Below are positions 1-16,932 of a stretch of 64,000 bases of DNA, one piece after another. The notes beneath the pieces were generated by a model, which saw only the letters and a program-made list of their open reading frames with translations, had not been told where the DNA came from and ran no database searches. The stretch comes from Pontederia crassipes (taxonomy: Eukaryota; Streptophyta; Magnoliopsida; Commelinales; Pontederiaceae). The number at the start of each line of letters is the position of its first letter. Positions within the stretch are counted from its first letter, which is position 1. The stretch is from the NCBI GenBank assembly GCA_030549335.1, contig CM060198.1, positions 60,031,453-60,095,452 on the forward strand, given 5' to 3'. A program made the position numbers and the translations under genes.

Positions 1-41
1 GAACGAGGGAATCTCGCCGGCGACGTCGGCTTACGGCCGCG

Positions 42-3000
42 ATGGACACCTTCTTTGCTGGAGAGATCGTGACTGAGCTGGTCAAGGAGCTTCTTAGGGT
101 GGTGCGACGGACGTATCATTGCCGGTCGTCGGCGGAGCAGCTGAAGCGATCCGTGGACGCCCTCCTGCCGGTGCTGCAGGAGATCCGCCACTCCGGCGTG
201 GAGCTCCCGCAGGCCCGACAGACCCAGCTCTCGGAGCTCGCCGAGCTTCTCAACCACGCCCTTGACCTCGCGCGCAAGGCCGCCGCGTCTCCCCGGTGGA
301 ACGTGTACCGCTCCATGCACCTCGCCCGCCGCATGGAGCGCGTCGACCGCACGATCACCCGCTGGCTTAACCGTCAGATGTCGGTGCACATCCTCGCCGA
401 TGTCCACCACCTCAGGGTAAGTTTCGACTCCGGCGTCGACCGCATGGAGCGCAAGATCGACGAGACCACAGCTTTGGCGGCGATGGCCGCTCGGGCGCCG
501 CCTCCTGTGATGCCCTCGGTTAAGGTGGCGGAGATGATGGAGAAGTTGGAGCTTAAGAACGGAGCGGAGGCGCCTCCAGTAGGCGTTGGAATCAGGATCG
601 GGAAGGAAAAAGTTAAGAAGATGCTTATGGCCGGAGGCGAGAGCAAGGCGGCGGCGGTGGTTGGGATTTGTGGGATTGGTGGCAGTGGGAAGACGACGCT
701 AGCTAAAGAAATTTGCAAAGACCCACAGATTCGAAGTATGGGTTTGAATTCTAGCTCTATACCATCATTTCCTCAAAGCTATTAGATCTTGGACTTGGTT
801 ATGTTTTGAAAAGGTTTTAATTTTTAATGCAAAACTTGCGAATCTATTGATTTGGGAATTAATCTTTCTCCAACTCTCCATCGACTTCAAGTTCTCTGTC
901 TCCTCTAAAGGAAGTTTAGAGTTTGGAATCTGGGTATAAAAATTGTAACTTTATGGATGATTATCCGTTCTGGAATTGTTGAAGCATATAGAAAACTGGC
1001 ATAAAGGAGACGGTGATGTAAAAGTTGGAACTTTATTCATGGAATTCATCTTTAGAGGACTTGATTACTTGAAGAAATGTTTGATTTTGATGAACAATTT
1101 TTCCTCCCTCCGCAGGTTACTTCAAGGACAGGATTCTTTTTGAGACAGTTTCACAGTCCCCAAATATAGAAACCTTGAAGCTGAAGTTATGGGAGCAAGT
1201 CACTGGTAACTTGGTCCTTGGAGCTTACAATCAGATTCCTGAGTGGCAGATGAATTTAGGCACTATCCACAAGGGGTCAATTCTAATCGTCCTTGACGAT
1301 GTATGGTCTCTTTCTGAGCTTGAAGATTTCATATTTAAGCTACCTGGATGCAAGGTCCTGGTGGTTTCAAGACACAAATTCCCTGGAGTTATAAAAAACA
1401 CACACGAATTGGAGCTACTTGGAGAAGAAGAAGCTTTGTCACTCTTCTGTAAAGCTGCTTTTGAGCAAGAATCCATACCAGTAGATGCTGACAAGAATCT
1501 GGTGCAGCAGGTAACATATTGTCCCAAGGGCCTTGTTTTTTACTGCTTCATATTGGTTGACATGTAATACCTTCTTGTTTGTTTAACCTTAATTTTCTGG
1601 TTTTTGAATCCTGAAAGGCTTACAAGTTCACCTTCTCGAATCTACTTGAGATGCCTGTTTAGATGTCATAACAATTTTCTAGTTATTGTTTCAAATACAG
1701 TTCTTCTGACCATATGTTGTGGTTTAAATTCCAGGTTATTAAAGAGTGCAAAGGGCTTCCTCTCGCTTTAAAAGTTATTGGTGCTTCCTTGAGAGGGCAA
1801 CTTCCAAAATCATGGGCGAGTGCCAAGAATAGGCTATCTCGCGGAGAAGCCATATCTGACTCCCATGAAAACAAATTACTGGAGAGGATGGCAGCAAGCA
1901 TTGAGTTCTTACCAAACCAGCTTAGAGAATGCTTTCTAGATTTAGGTTCATTCCCAGAAGACAAGAAGATCCCTGTGGATGTGCTGATCAACATGTGGAT
2001 GGAGATACACGACCTTGATGATGTTGATGCTTTCGATTGTCTAGTGAACCTCTCAAATAGGAACCTCCTGACTTTGGTGAAAGATACACAGTATGGAAAT
2101 CATAATCCCAAATATTGCATTTTGTTTGTTGCTTTCGATGTTCATATTTGCTCATAATGGGTGAACTTGTTGCATCTTGTAGGAACAGAGTTGGGGACAT
2201 ATATAGCAGCTACAACGAGCTTTCGGTTTCTCAGCATGACGTTTTGAGAGACCTGGCACTTCACATGAACAACCGCGAACCTTTAAACTCTAGAAAGAGA
2301 TTAGTTATGCCAAGGAGAGAATATGGTCTACCAAAGGAATGGGAGAGGAACAAGGACAAACCATTTGAGGCACGTATTGTATCAATTCACACAGGTAGAG
2401 ATTGCAACCTCAGTCTATTATTATAAGACTCGCACTTGTGGATTAATGCTAATTCTGCAACATTTCAAGTTAAATGTTACAATATTTTGTGCAAGTGGCA
2501 TTAAGGATGAAATGATTCAAATTACATGTTTCTGCTGCAGGTGAAATGAAAGAATCTGACTGGTTCTTGATGGAATTTCCGAAAGCCGAGGTTCTCATTC
2601 TGAATTTTGCTTCAGCCACATACTTCTTGCCACACTTCATTGAAACTATGCCCAACCTCAAATCTCTAGTGCTGATCAACTATGGCACCTCAAGCACATC
2701 CCTGGATAACCTGTCAGTTTTCACATCCCACAATAACTTGAGGAGCCTCTGGTTCGAGAAGATAAAAATTCCACCTCTTCCCCGAACAACAGTTCCGTTG
2801 CAGAACTTGTGGAAAGTCTCTCTTGTCCTCTGTGACATGAGCAACAGTCTGAGAGGGTCTAAATTTGACCTCTTGACAGCATTTCCGCGCCTCTCTAATC
2901 TCACCATTGATCATTGCGTTGATCTCACAGAGCTTCCTTCTAGCATCTGTGAACTTAATTCCTTGGAGAGCTTAAGTATTTCCAACTGCCATGATTTATC

Positions 3001-3373
3001 TGGGTTACCATCCGATTTTGGCAAGCTTAGCTCTTTACAAATCCTAAGACTCTATGCTTGCCCGGCAATGCAGAGGCTTCCCCAGTCCATGTGCCAGCTG
3101 AAGAGGCTGAAATATTTGGACATATCTCAATGTTTTAACCTCAGGCAACTCCCTGATGAGGTCGGCAACTTGACAAACTTGGAGAAGATTGACATGAGAG
3201 AATGTCCGCATCTAAGACATCTGCCCCGGTCTTCGTCGTCCTTGAAGTCCTTGGGGCATGTGATATGCGATGAAGAGATGGCCTTGCCATGGAAGGAAGC
3301 AGCAAGGTGCTTACCAGATGTCAGAGTTCAGGTAGCCGAAGAATGCTTCGACCTGGACTGGCTCGTGGAGTAA
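42..3373 (+). CDS. ADR1-like: ADR1-like RPW8-type helper NLR (RNL), 5 exons, 829 aa
   Basis: Helper NLR of the ADR1 family. In this family the protein acts at the plasma membrane with EDS1-family dimers to transmit signals from sensor NLRs. My model joins 42..735, 1116..1510, 1735..2090, 2183..2394 and 2541..3373; every junction is GT-AG and keeps frame. Residues 1-145 are RPW8-like. The P-loop GIGGSGKTT is at 211-219, the kinase-2 motif ILIVLDDVW at 287-295, the GLPLAL motif lies at the start of exon 3, and the MHD-type motif reads QHD at 499-501. Leucine-rich repeats run from about 560 to 810. The C-terminus (AEECFDLDWLVE) is the ADR1 hallmark. Length and the five-exon layout fit the family, and no damage is seen. 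The start is the first ATG and opens the RPW8 domain; only 41 bp of upstream sequence is in the window. The gene converges on the SnRK2 gene. Confidence 0.93.
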
Positions 3374-3896
3374 GCTTTCTTCATGAAGGCTTCCTTCTCC
3401 ATTTGCTGGGATTCACGTCCAGTTTTTGTTTCTGTACATATGATGTCTAATGTAATGTTGCGATAATGTAATGTTAGTCTTTGACAAATTATAATGGTAC
3501 GCCAATTCAGACATGAGAGCAAATTGCCATATATTACAGTTGTTTACACGTTGAAAATGTAGCAGTAAGACCAAGTACAAAATGGTCAACATAGTGCACA
3601 AAATATTACTGCATCCGTGACAACAAAACATCAATAATATACATAATTAGACGAAGAACGACAAACAGATCCAGTCCTGTCCGCCAGTAAGGATATTGAC
3701 GATACCAGCAGGCACATAGAACATATTGATAGAATCCAGGTTGCATATATCGTTACATAAACACACGCCCATAAATGATGAGGGCAGAATGAACTGGGAA
3801 TGAGATAAGGGCATCATCCACCAAACAGTCAAAAGACACCTTTTTGCTGCTTTCAAATTTAGCTTCAGATGCAGTCACTCGATGCAAGGCGCACAT
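3374..3896. other. Convergent 3' region between the NLR and SnRK2 genes
   Basis: About 520 bp separates the two stop codons. It must hold both 3' UTRs and polyadenylation regions. It is AT-rich and no further gene is seen. Overlapping 3' ends of the two transcripts are possible but cannot be shown from sequence. Confidence 0.6.
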
Positions 3897-8066
<4,170 letters not shown>

Positions 8067-8840
8067 CAGCCTCGCCCAACGCCGCTGCCGCCTCCGGCCG
8101 CTTTCACATCAACTGCAATCACCGATGCCGCGACCACCGCGGATGGCGCTCGACAAAGAAAAAACGAACACCGCAACCACCTCTTCCCCGCGCCTCCACC
8201 GATCGTGGCCAAACGAGGTCCAGAATAAATCTGATCGGCGCCGGTGGAGGAAAGAGACGCAAAAAGGAGGCCCTGGGAACCCGTGAATGCAGGAAGATGG
8301 CTCCTCTGCTGCGGCTATCGATCGATTAAGGCCTCGGATCAGGCCATTTCTTGCTTTCCAGACGGCTTTCTTCCTAGGGTTAGGGTTTTGAGAGGGGATT
8401 GGGCAATCCCTCGCTCCCTCTCGCTCGTGACTTCCTTAAAACTTGCTCCTTTTTCTCTCTTCCTTTGCAGCTTCCTTCTGCTGCGAGGAGTTGGGGGGAG
8501 AGAGAGATGGGAGACAGCAGAAGGAGAGAGAAGAGAGGATAATATAATAATAATGATAAAAATAATAATAACAACAAATAGTAACTTTGATATTATTATT
8601 AATTAATATATCACCAAATATAGTAATAAACAAATGGAGAATTATCTGGTAGGTAACACCCAATTTACGATAGTGCCTTGTCGAGGAAACCGTCTCACTT
8701 ATCGTTATCTCGGCCGTTGGAACGGAATCGGGCGGCTGATGTGAGTTGACTCGCTGTTGTGGACGTCCCTGGTTGGTGCTGGGAGGCGAGTGCGACGTTT
8801 CCCGGTGTGCTCACCGTAGCCCATTTTTTCTTTTTATGTA
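8067..8840 (-). promoter_or_regulatory. SnRK2 5' leader and promoter region
   Basis: Relatively GC-rich sequence directly upstream of the kinase ATG. It contains a double telobox at 8374-8388 (reads CCCTAACCCTAGG on the gene strand), a pyrimidine-rich tract on the gene strand at 8494-8537, and an AAT-rich stretch at 8540-8600. Teloboxes are common near the starts of plant growth and translation genes. The transcription start is not defined. Confidence 0.55.
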
Positions 8841-9780
8841 TTTGGGAATTAGAAATGTCAGTATTATTTTGTGTATATTTTTAGTTAGATAAAGATTTAA
8901 CATTTTATGTCAAAGCAATTTTTATTTAGCTACAGTAAACAACACCTGAACCGATGTATAATTAAATAAATAACTGCATTATTTTATATTATTATTATCA
9001 TATATAAATGTCAACTTATGAGATATGTACTTTTGTTTGTATTAACAATATAAAAACAGCATTATAGGATGCTTTGTTTGGTTAGTAATAAATTAAATCA
9101 TTTTCATTATTGAGTTTTCATTTAACTAAATAATTCCTCATTATTGAATTTTCATTTAATTAAATATTTTTTTTAAAATGAAACTTGTTATAGCCTTTTC
9201 TGGAATGTAGGGGTGTAAAAACTCGAACAAAAAATTGAATTGAAAAAAAAATAAAAATAAAAGTCCGAATATGATTTATGATGAACGTAAAATTAAAGCT
9301 CTACCATTGTAGGCACCTGTGAAATTCATTTATATATAAAATTAATTCATAAATCGTCCATTTTTATCATAGATATAATACTTTTTATAAAATGTTATAC
9401 TATTCTATCACATTATGAAACTTTAATTTGATAACTTTAAAATATTAGTAATATATTTTTATTTAACATAAAATTATTTTTTGTGTTAGTTTGAATTTAT
9501 TAAATATATTTATATTTTATATCAAAAAAAGGCCCCTGAAAAACTACTTAAAAATTTTATTTGTTAGATGGTAATTTTTATTTTTTTAGAATAATTTGAG
9601 GATTGTTTTAAAATTTTAAAAAAATGCCTCAAATGATTTTTTGGGATCGAAAATTCAACCCCACTTGAACTACTTCCACCTTCGCACAAGGAATGTTATT
9701 ATCGTTTGACCTAAAATTTATTTCCCATTTATCTTACAATATAACAATATAATTATTGCAACAAATATATTAAAGGGTGA
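8841..9780. other. AT-rich intergenic sequence, nothing recognised
   Basis: Low-complexity AT-rich sequence without an open frame of note, RNA gene or clear repeat boundary. Confidence 0.6.
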
Positions 9781-9891
9781 GCAAGTCTTTAAACTCACCG
9801 GGGATGACAAGAATAAGCGGAGGTTAAAAGGGTCCTTACGCGTCGCATTTATTTATGCAAGAAAGCGCATATGAACCGATCGGGCGAAATA

Positions 9892-9961
9892 CCGGAAATG
9901 CTCCTCGGCATCACGAGAAATCCCCGTCGTTTTTACCCACTGCTCCGAGGAGCCATTTCGG
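9892..9961. repeat. Imperfect 17-bp hairpin in a GC-rich patch
   Basis: CCGGAAATGCTCCTCGG at 9892-9908 pairs with CCGAGGAGCCATTTCGG at 9945-9961 apart from a one-base shift in the arm, leaving a 36-nt loop. The surrounding 9800-10060 is more GC-rich than its neighbours. No gene is attached to it. Confidence 0.6.
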
Positions 9962-10227
9962 GAGTCCTTGAGGGCAAAAATGGTAACATGGCGTTTTCCG
10001 GGGGCCGAATAATTAAATGAGGAGTTCGCGTATCACCACCGCCATCCATCTGCTGGTAATTGGAGTTTGCGGGGAAATGGAGTTACTTCGATGTGTCATA
10101 TTTGTATTGTATTTGGGCTCTGGAACTTGAAATTTTTGCCATAATAAATGCATTTGGGGCTGGTTGTTGCATAGATGATGCATGCAATCACGTACAAAAA
10201 AATGTTTTGGGATGAACATTACCAGCT

Positions 10228-10698
10228 AGGTGTGGTCACCGGATCGAATTCATGAACAACGTATATTGGGTCGAATTCATCCATCGACGGATTCATGATT
10301 AAGTCATATTCGACACAAATGTAATATGATTAATCAATTTAGATACGATATAAAAAAAATAAATTATTTAATTTTATAATTAAATTATTTAAATTAGCAA
10401 ATTACTACCAATGGGCTCACCTTTTTATTTTTTATTTAAATTTTTTTAATCAGTTTAGATTTTTAATGTGATAAAGAATAAAAAATATTAAAAAAATCCC
10501 TTGAAAAATAGAATAAATATTAAGATAAAATACTGAATATATATTTATATCTAAAAGTTGAAAATAAAAAGAAAAAAGAGTGAAAAGGTAATATAATTAG
10601 AGTTGAATCGGTTTGCTGCCCAAAAAGAACTCAACCTGACCTATTCAAACTCGACTAAAATTGATCGAATTGGATCCAGTCCGACACGTTAACACCCT
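10228..10698. mobile_element. MITE-like element, about 470 bp
   Basis: The left end (AGGTGTGGTCACCGGATCGA) and the complement of the right end (AGGGTGTTAACGTGTCGGAC) are similar, and both lead into GATCGAATT-type subterminal repeats with an AT-rich core. This resembles non-autonomous hAT-like elements of plants. Exact ends and a target duplication are not certain. Confidence 0.4.
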
Positions 10699-10700
10699 AT

Positions 10701-10804
10701 TACCGATACTACATCAATTTAATATTTGAATTTTAGGCCAAAATAATATTATTATCGACACTACATCAATTTAATATTTGAATTTGAAGACAAAATAATA
10801 TTAA
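10701..10804. repeat. Tandem duplication of about 52 bp
   Basis: Two adjacent copies share ACTACATCAATTTAATATTT and flanking bases, with a few differences. It directly abuts the right end of the preceding MITE-like element. Confidence 0.75.
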
Positions 10805-11521
10805 GTTGAAAATTTCCAAAATCAACTATGAAGTTGTTAGTTTTTCTCCAACATGAGATACAATTTCATTGTCATGCACTAAAACTTCATTAGAGATTTG
10901 GGTTTTATGTGATATGACAATCACAAAAATTTTTAATTAAATGATCTTTTCCATCTAACTTCTTAGAATAATTCAATGTTTAAATCAATAATTTTTAAAA
11001 TTAAAGTTAGAGAGTTATTAACTATTGTAACTTTTTAACTTGACTCAAACTCAATAGCCATATAGTTTAGGTAGTATTTACTGTATTATCTTTTCACATT
11101 ATCTAGCAATCTATATTACTTGATATAAAGATTGTCACTTATTAAATAACATCAATGTACATTAACTTATTTACTATGAACAAGTAATCTCTTCAGCAAT
11201 CTAAATGATATTGTTTATTTATAATAAAATATTATTAGGTAATGCATATTTTTAGTAAAATACCCTTTATCACTAGTGCTTTATTTAATCTGAGTAAAAA
11301 TTTGAAAATAAATTATAAAATTAATAAATTAAATAAATTCGGCAGTAAATCAGTAAATATTTTAAATAAAAATATTTGTAATAAATATATGTAATATTTA
11401 AAATAATGATTAATAATAATATGCAATTCATGTGAATAATAGTTATAAAATAATAATTTAAATTATTAGTTATGATAATAATGTAATAACTTCTTTCGTT
11501 GTTGTTATATAATTTTCTTAT
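10805..11521. other. AT-rich intergenic sequence, nothing recognised
   Basis: Very AT-rich sequence with no supported gene, RNA or element. Confidence 0.6.
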
Positions 11522-11996
11522 AGAGTTGAACACGGATCGGGACAATCCGATTCCAGATTTTTTGGGTTTTTCCTGACTCGGTGGGTAACCAGGTCGGGAC
11601 CGAGTCCGGATTACTATAATCCGGATCCGATCCCGACCCGATTAAATATATTATATTAATATTAAATTATTTTAATTATTATATTTATGTTTATTTTAAA
11701 TAAACATGTATATTTTATTTTATATATATCTTAAAATACATTATATTTTATTATCATATATATAATTTAATTGATAGTTATCATGTTTATATAATAATAT
11801 TAATTTTTTAATATTTTATTTATTATTACTTTTTATGATCAAATAGGAACAATTGATAATTTCTGATTTTAAAATTTTATCAAAATTTTATCCCAATTTG
11901 ACTGGAATCAAGTTTTCTTTTTCGAAAACCTAGAGCAAATTGGGTCAGGATCGGGTTGGCCGAGACCCGATCCCGACCCCAATTTTGTTCACTCCT
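11522..11996. mobile_element. MITE-like element, about 475 bp
   Basis: The left end begins AGAGTTGAACACGGATCGGG and the right end reads, on the other strand, AGGAGTGAACAAAATTGGGG. Both continue into GATCCCGACCCGA-type subterminal repeats around an AT-rich core. The structure fits a non-autonomous DNA transposon. No coding capacity is present. Confidence 0.55.
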
Positions 11997-13511
11997 AATT
12001 TCTTATATTATTTCATATTTTATTTGTTTAAGAATGGGAAGAGAAATTGAAGGAAGATAAAATCAAATTGGGACACCCCCTCTTAGTGAAGGTAGATTGA
12101 GCTTTACAAATAATTTATATTATTAGATAATCAAAATTATCTATAAAGTAAAATAAAGTAAATAAGATAATATGATGGGTCCAAATAATTTAACTTCATC
12201 AATACCTTATGGTGAAAAATATAAGTTTGAGATTTCTTTTTTTTCGTTACTGATAAATTGGAAGATCAAACTTTTTTATATCTTCAATCACGGATTTTAG
12301 GAAAAAAAATTGTAGCAAAATATTCATATGAGATTCGAATTTAGATCCATGTGAGAACACACACAAATTATTTCGGCTTCTGTTGTCTCACTTCGACCTA
12401 ATATTATATTTTTAATCAATTAATTATGTTTGACGTTTTTTAAAAAAATTTGCCTTACTATTTAGCTTAACTTTGTCATTATCATCATTTTTATTGTTTG
12501 AAAATACCATTTTTATCTCATATTGTCCATGTCCACAAATTCAATAATCCTAGGGATTATCGAAACTCGATCGTGTCGCGCTCGTGACATCCGAACAATT
12601 CGAATAAGTACTTGTGGACATCATTTTATCACTTTTTTCTTCAACTATTCGAGTCATGTTTTATTTATTTATTTATTTTTATGGGTTAAAATATGTCTCT
12701 AAGAAATATGAATAATGCAAAAAATAATTAAATAAATATCTTGGAGGACCACTAGATAATTTTGACATGTGGGCCTCCATCCATGCTATATGGGCTTCAA
12801 GTCTTGGGCTTTTTTATTTATATTCAAATAATTATATTGGGCTTAAATAAGGTGAGAAGCCCAACAAAGAGGTCCAACTTTGACATTGGGAAAGAGGTTG
12901 TCCTCGGAGGAAGCTGCAAGCGAGCGTCCAATTTTGGGTGGATTTCACAAAATTCGTTTCTACTCGTATAGTAAATATGATAATTTGATTACTATTTATA
13001 TGTTGTCATGGCTTTGAGGAATTTAGTTTCTTCAGTTTAGTTTTCGACACTTCATTTGCGTATGACAAATTTATTAATTTTCCAATCACAAGAATTTCGG
13101 ATCCTGAATTAGTGACGCACTAGCAGATGCAAGCTTACATTAAAATTTTTGTATTAACAGACGCAATCAATTTCTTTTTTTTTTTTTTTTGCACGTCAAA
13201 CTGATTATGCATGCATAATGAGAGGAACAAAAGCCAAATATGCAACTTGCGTAATGTAGTTCGTGCATTACTTGGTGCATGCACAAATAAGCCTTTGAAG
13301 GAATGTCTGAATTGATGATATCTATAAGCATGATTTGACAGAGTAGAAGTCAAACAACAATTCTTATGTTTGATTCATTCTCATGATGTAGTGAGCCACT
13401 TAAAGGAAAAGAGATTAGTATCTCTTTCTAAGTTTGTTTGACTTTTGTTGTGTCATTGAACCATACATGATTTCCTGTTATCATGTGCCTCAATGTCATG
13501 TTACAGGCAGT
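11997..13511. other. Intergenic sequence with a 10-bp inverted repeat and a dispersed repeat copy
   Basis: Mostly AT-rich. ATGTCCACAA at 12529-12538 is inverted at 12612-12621. The stretch 12754-12928 recurs, diverged, at 18056-18230. An A/T homopolymer run lies near 13169-13190. No gene seen. Confidence 0.6.
12754..12928. repeat. Dispersed repeat, copy 1 (pairs with 18056-18230)
   Basis: Shares TGGGCTTAAATAAGGTGAGA, AAGCCCAACAAA and TTTGACATTGGGAAAGAGGT with the copy at 18056. In both places a member of the same MITE family lies downstream, so an older, larger duplicated block is possible. Confidence 0.7.
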
Positions 13512-14556
13512 GGTATTAGGGTCGAATCGGACCGGCTGGTCCGACCGTCAACCGACCCATAAGATGGCCTAGTATAAGCCCTAAAACCGAACCCTTAGTT
13601 GAATTGGGTTGAACTGGTCAATAATCGGTTAAAATTAGTTAAAATCGGAGAAAACTAAAAAAACCGAGTTGAACCGCAATTTTTGGGCCAACGAAAAATT
13701 TTTATTATTTCTTTTATTAAGAAATAATTTTATAAAATTTATTATTATAAATTTAAAAAATATCTAAAAATGAACTTTCTCCATAAAAATCATATTGGCC
13801 CATTAGTGTCCTATGTTTATAGTTGTTCCCTTACTCTTATTACTATTATCAATGTAGGACTATATTTGTATGCCTTACTTGCTCTTTTTTCCTTCATTTA
13901 GTTTAAAATTTACTAAGCTTTGAACTTTAACTTATGGATTATTATTTTAGTCAAAATTTTAATATCATAAATGTATATTATAATATAAGTTAATTATATA
14001 TTTGGTGTATTATATATAATATTTGTTATATTAGATAAATTAGTTAGAGATGAATGGTGCAAACTTCTTTGTTATATGTATAATATACAATAAAAATATA
14101 ACATACTTCATATAGTACATGATTATATTATACAAAAATATATATAGACAAATTTAAAATTTATTTAATTTAATATTTAATAAGTTCAAATTTAATAAAT
14201 CACTAATTATACTATATATTTATTTATATAATATATAATATTTTCATAATATTTTGGAAAAAATATTTATAAAGAATTTAAAGAATAGAACTTTTATATA
14301 TAATAATGAGTTTCAATAAGATTTTCATTTATTAAGTGTGTAATAATATTTAAATTTTATGATTTATGATTGCTATTTTTTGTATAATTATATTTTGACA
14401 TAGGTATATATTCAAAATATAATAGCTTAATTTAATATATCATATTAAATATAATATTTTATTACTAACTAGTCTGATCAACCAGTCCAACTGGTTCGAT
14501 GGTTTGACCTGAAACAGACACCTGCTCGAGTCGTTGTCCGGTTGAATCCTAATAAC
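13512..14556. mobile_element. MITE-like element, about 1.05 kb, GGTATTAGG/CCTAATAAC ends
   Basis: The left end GGTATTAGGGTCGAATCGGA and the complement of the right end GTTATTAGGATTCAACCGGA are clear terminal inverted repeats. The core is AT-rich and non-coding. A truncated relative lies at 18268-18579. Confidence 0.6.
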
Positions 14557-15489
14557 ATTGGTCATAGGCCACGTGTATTTGGTGGGTGCATGCACACAAT
14601 GTATTTTAACTAATCAAGTTCTTGTGGTAAAAAAGAGCATAAAAAGCACTGGCAGTGCACTATCTCCACCCATGCTATCTTGATGTTACAATTGCTCCTA
14701 AAATAAGGTGTTTGCTATATATCTGTTATCTCATATGCAGTGATGCATGCTTTTCTTGTTGAATTTCAAGCAAATAACTTTTAGTGTTAGATTTTTTTTA
14801 AAGGGGAAAGGATTACCATGAGTATTTTTATCCCTCAAAACTTGAGTTTATTATTATTATTTTTTTCATAACGTATAAGAAACTATAGAGATGTACATGT
14901 ATGCTAAAAGGTAATCCTAAAGAACATCATATTTCCATCCCTCATTTTTAATGAAAAAGTTCTATGATGTACAACGGTCCATATAACATCTCTCTTTTTC
15001 AAAGGAATGCTATTATTGCATTAGTTTCTTGCTCCTACTACCATCTCTAAAAAGGATGTTATATATGATAATCTTATAATATTTGCAATCATACTTATGG
15101 CCTTATTTAGAGACTTCATACCTTACATAATGTGAATGAGACCACACTAGATATTTTCTTGATTTGATATTTCACTAGAGGCTGATGCTTAGGGTGTGGT
15201 ATCCAATATCTAAATATCCAAAGATGGCAAAAAAGAATGCCCCTTATATAGCTAGATTATTGGTTCATTATTTTGTATCTCTATGCAAAATCCATGGGAG
15301 ATAATTTCAAAATTTTGTATGGATAAAAGATAAGGAATTAGAAACTTTGTGCCTGGTTGGTTTGTCCCATTTGATTCTTATCTTTTTTTTTTATTAATTG
15401 CAGGGTAACTTTGTTTAACATCTCTCCATCATCATATTTTTTAAAGAAAAAGAATGATTAAGCTGTGGTGTTAGTCATTCATCTTTCAT
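14557..15489. other. Intergenic sequence, nothing recognised
   Basis: No supported gene, RNA or repeat boundary. Confidence 0.55.
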
Positions 15490-16800
15490 TACTTGTGTGA
15501 TAACTATGTTACAGGATACAATAATGTTCAAGAGATGACGCTGAAGGCAAAGAACACTAAACATCATCAAACATAGTCCCATTCCCTGGTCAAAAGGCAT
15601 ATGTGAGCAACAATGTTGTCCACGCTGTAGCAAACCACCCTAAATAGCCACCATGTTTTGCTGAACTTTGCCCACAGGACAGTAAATTGTGAAGCCCACT
15701 CCTTAGATTTATATGCTAGCATTTTTGAGACACTACCCATTCTAAAAGATGTCCCAGAACTTGACCACAGATCCATAATTATCTGAAGTGTTGGTGCTCA
15801 CAAGAGATATGACATTTGAAAAAATATGAACTGTGTCTTCCCTCCCATCATCACATAGGCTACATTCTGATGATACCCCAAGGATCCATCTAGCTTGATT
15901 TGGATCCATATAGCTTGATTTAGATGCAGTAAGAATTCCGATTCTCCTAAGAAGACAGATAAATATTATAATTATTAGTGACACCTTAGTCATCCAAATA
16001 AGGTGCCAGTCCATCACCAATGTCGTATCCTCAATTTCTATAGGTTCCTCCAAGATTTCATAAGCTTGAATGAGACTTAAGTTACCCCACAATCAAATTG
16101 CACAGAATTATTCACCCTATAGGTATCAATTAGGGATCCTCCACACGCTGATCCAAGAGAAGATAATTAAAATGGAGGCCCAAAAATATTGTCCAGAATC
16201 TAAAGGATCCACCCAGATTTTTTAATAGCATTTTTATCCCGACTCAATCGCATAAAGATGAGTACATCACAATCGATGAACCAGTGAGCTTCCATCATCA
16301 TACCAAAAGGAAAATGTACTTCAGTAATCGCCTTGATGTGGAACCTCATTTGAGAAGAACCATAAAAAATATTCATTCAGAAATACAAGGCACACGTGGG
16401 ATAAGAGAAGTGGAATCCTAGACAGAATTACTCAAGTTACATAACTAGTGTTGATAGAATTAGCTCAATCCTACATTAAAAAAAATGGATGGCTTGTGAG
16501 CTCAAGTAGTCATCCTTCCCCCTCTCAAAAAAAATGAAGAACAAATGGTCATGACTCATAACATCCAACAATAAAAGATGAGAACGTATCCTCTAGCATA
16601 GCATCGTTTAAATTATGGAGATTCATCAAACCCAACAGATGTCAGACAAAGAGATCAAATGAACACTCCTGACACTGGGATTTAAGCCATTCCAAAAGAA
16701 CCTTCTCCAAAGGATATCCAACAATAGCTCTACCTACATGGGAATCCTGAGAACTGGCAAGACATAAATAGGAAGAGCTCAGCACACTGAGTTTCACAAT
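15490..16800 (-). mobile_element. LINE ORF2 remnant: reverse transcriptase tail and zf-RVT
   Basis: On the minus strand a broken reading frame shows an RT-like piece (DVLIFMRLSRDKNAI, near 16240-16290). A zinc-binding RT-associated domain follows, with VSLIIIIFICLLRRIGILTA and then CSLCDDGREDTVHIF (Cys-x2-Cys...His, about 15820-15865). The endonuclease and most of the RT are missing and several frame breaks are visible, so it is dead. This is the usual C-terminal layout of plant L1-type LINEs. Confidence 0.65.
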
Positions 16801-16932
16801 TTCATTTTATCCCATTAAATTACATTCTGGACTCCCACCCTTCTAGTATCTGCTCCATCATAAGAATTATTTGTGACGAGTCTCAAGATTTCACTTGCCG
16901 GGCAGATAAGAGCAAACCTAAGTAAGAGATAC

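Noticed and set aside
412-430. Possible donor CAGGGTAAGT inside NLR exon 1
   Set aside because: The frame continues through it into expected RNL sequence and the P-loop, so no intron is needed there.
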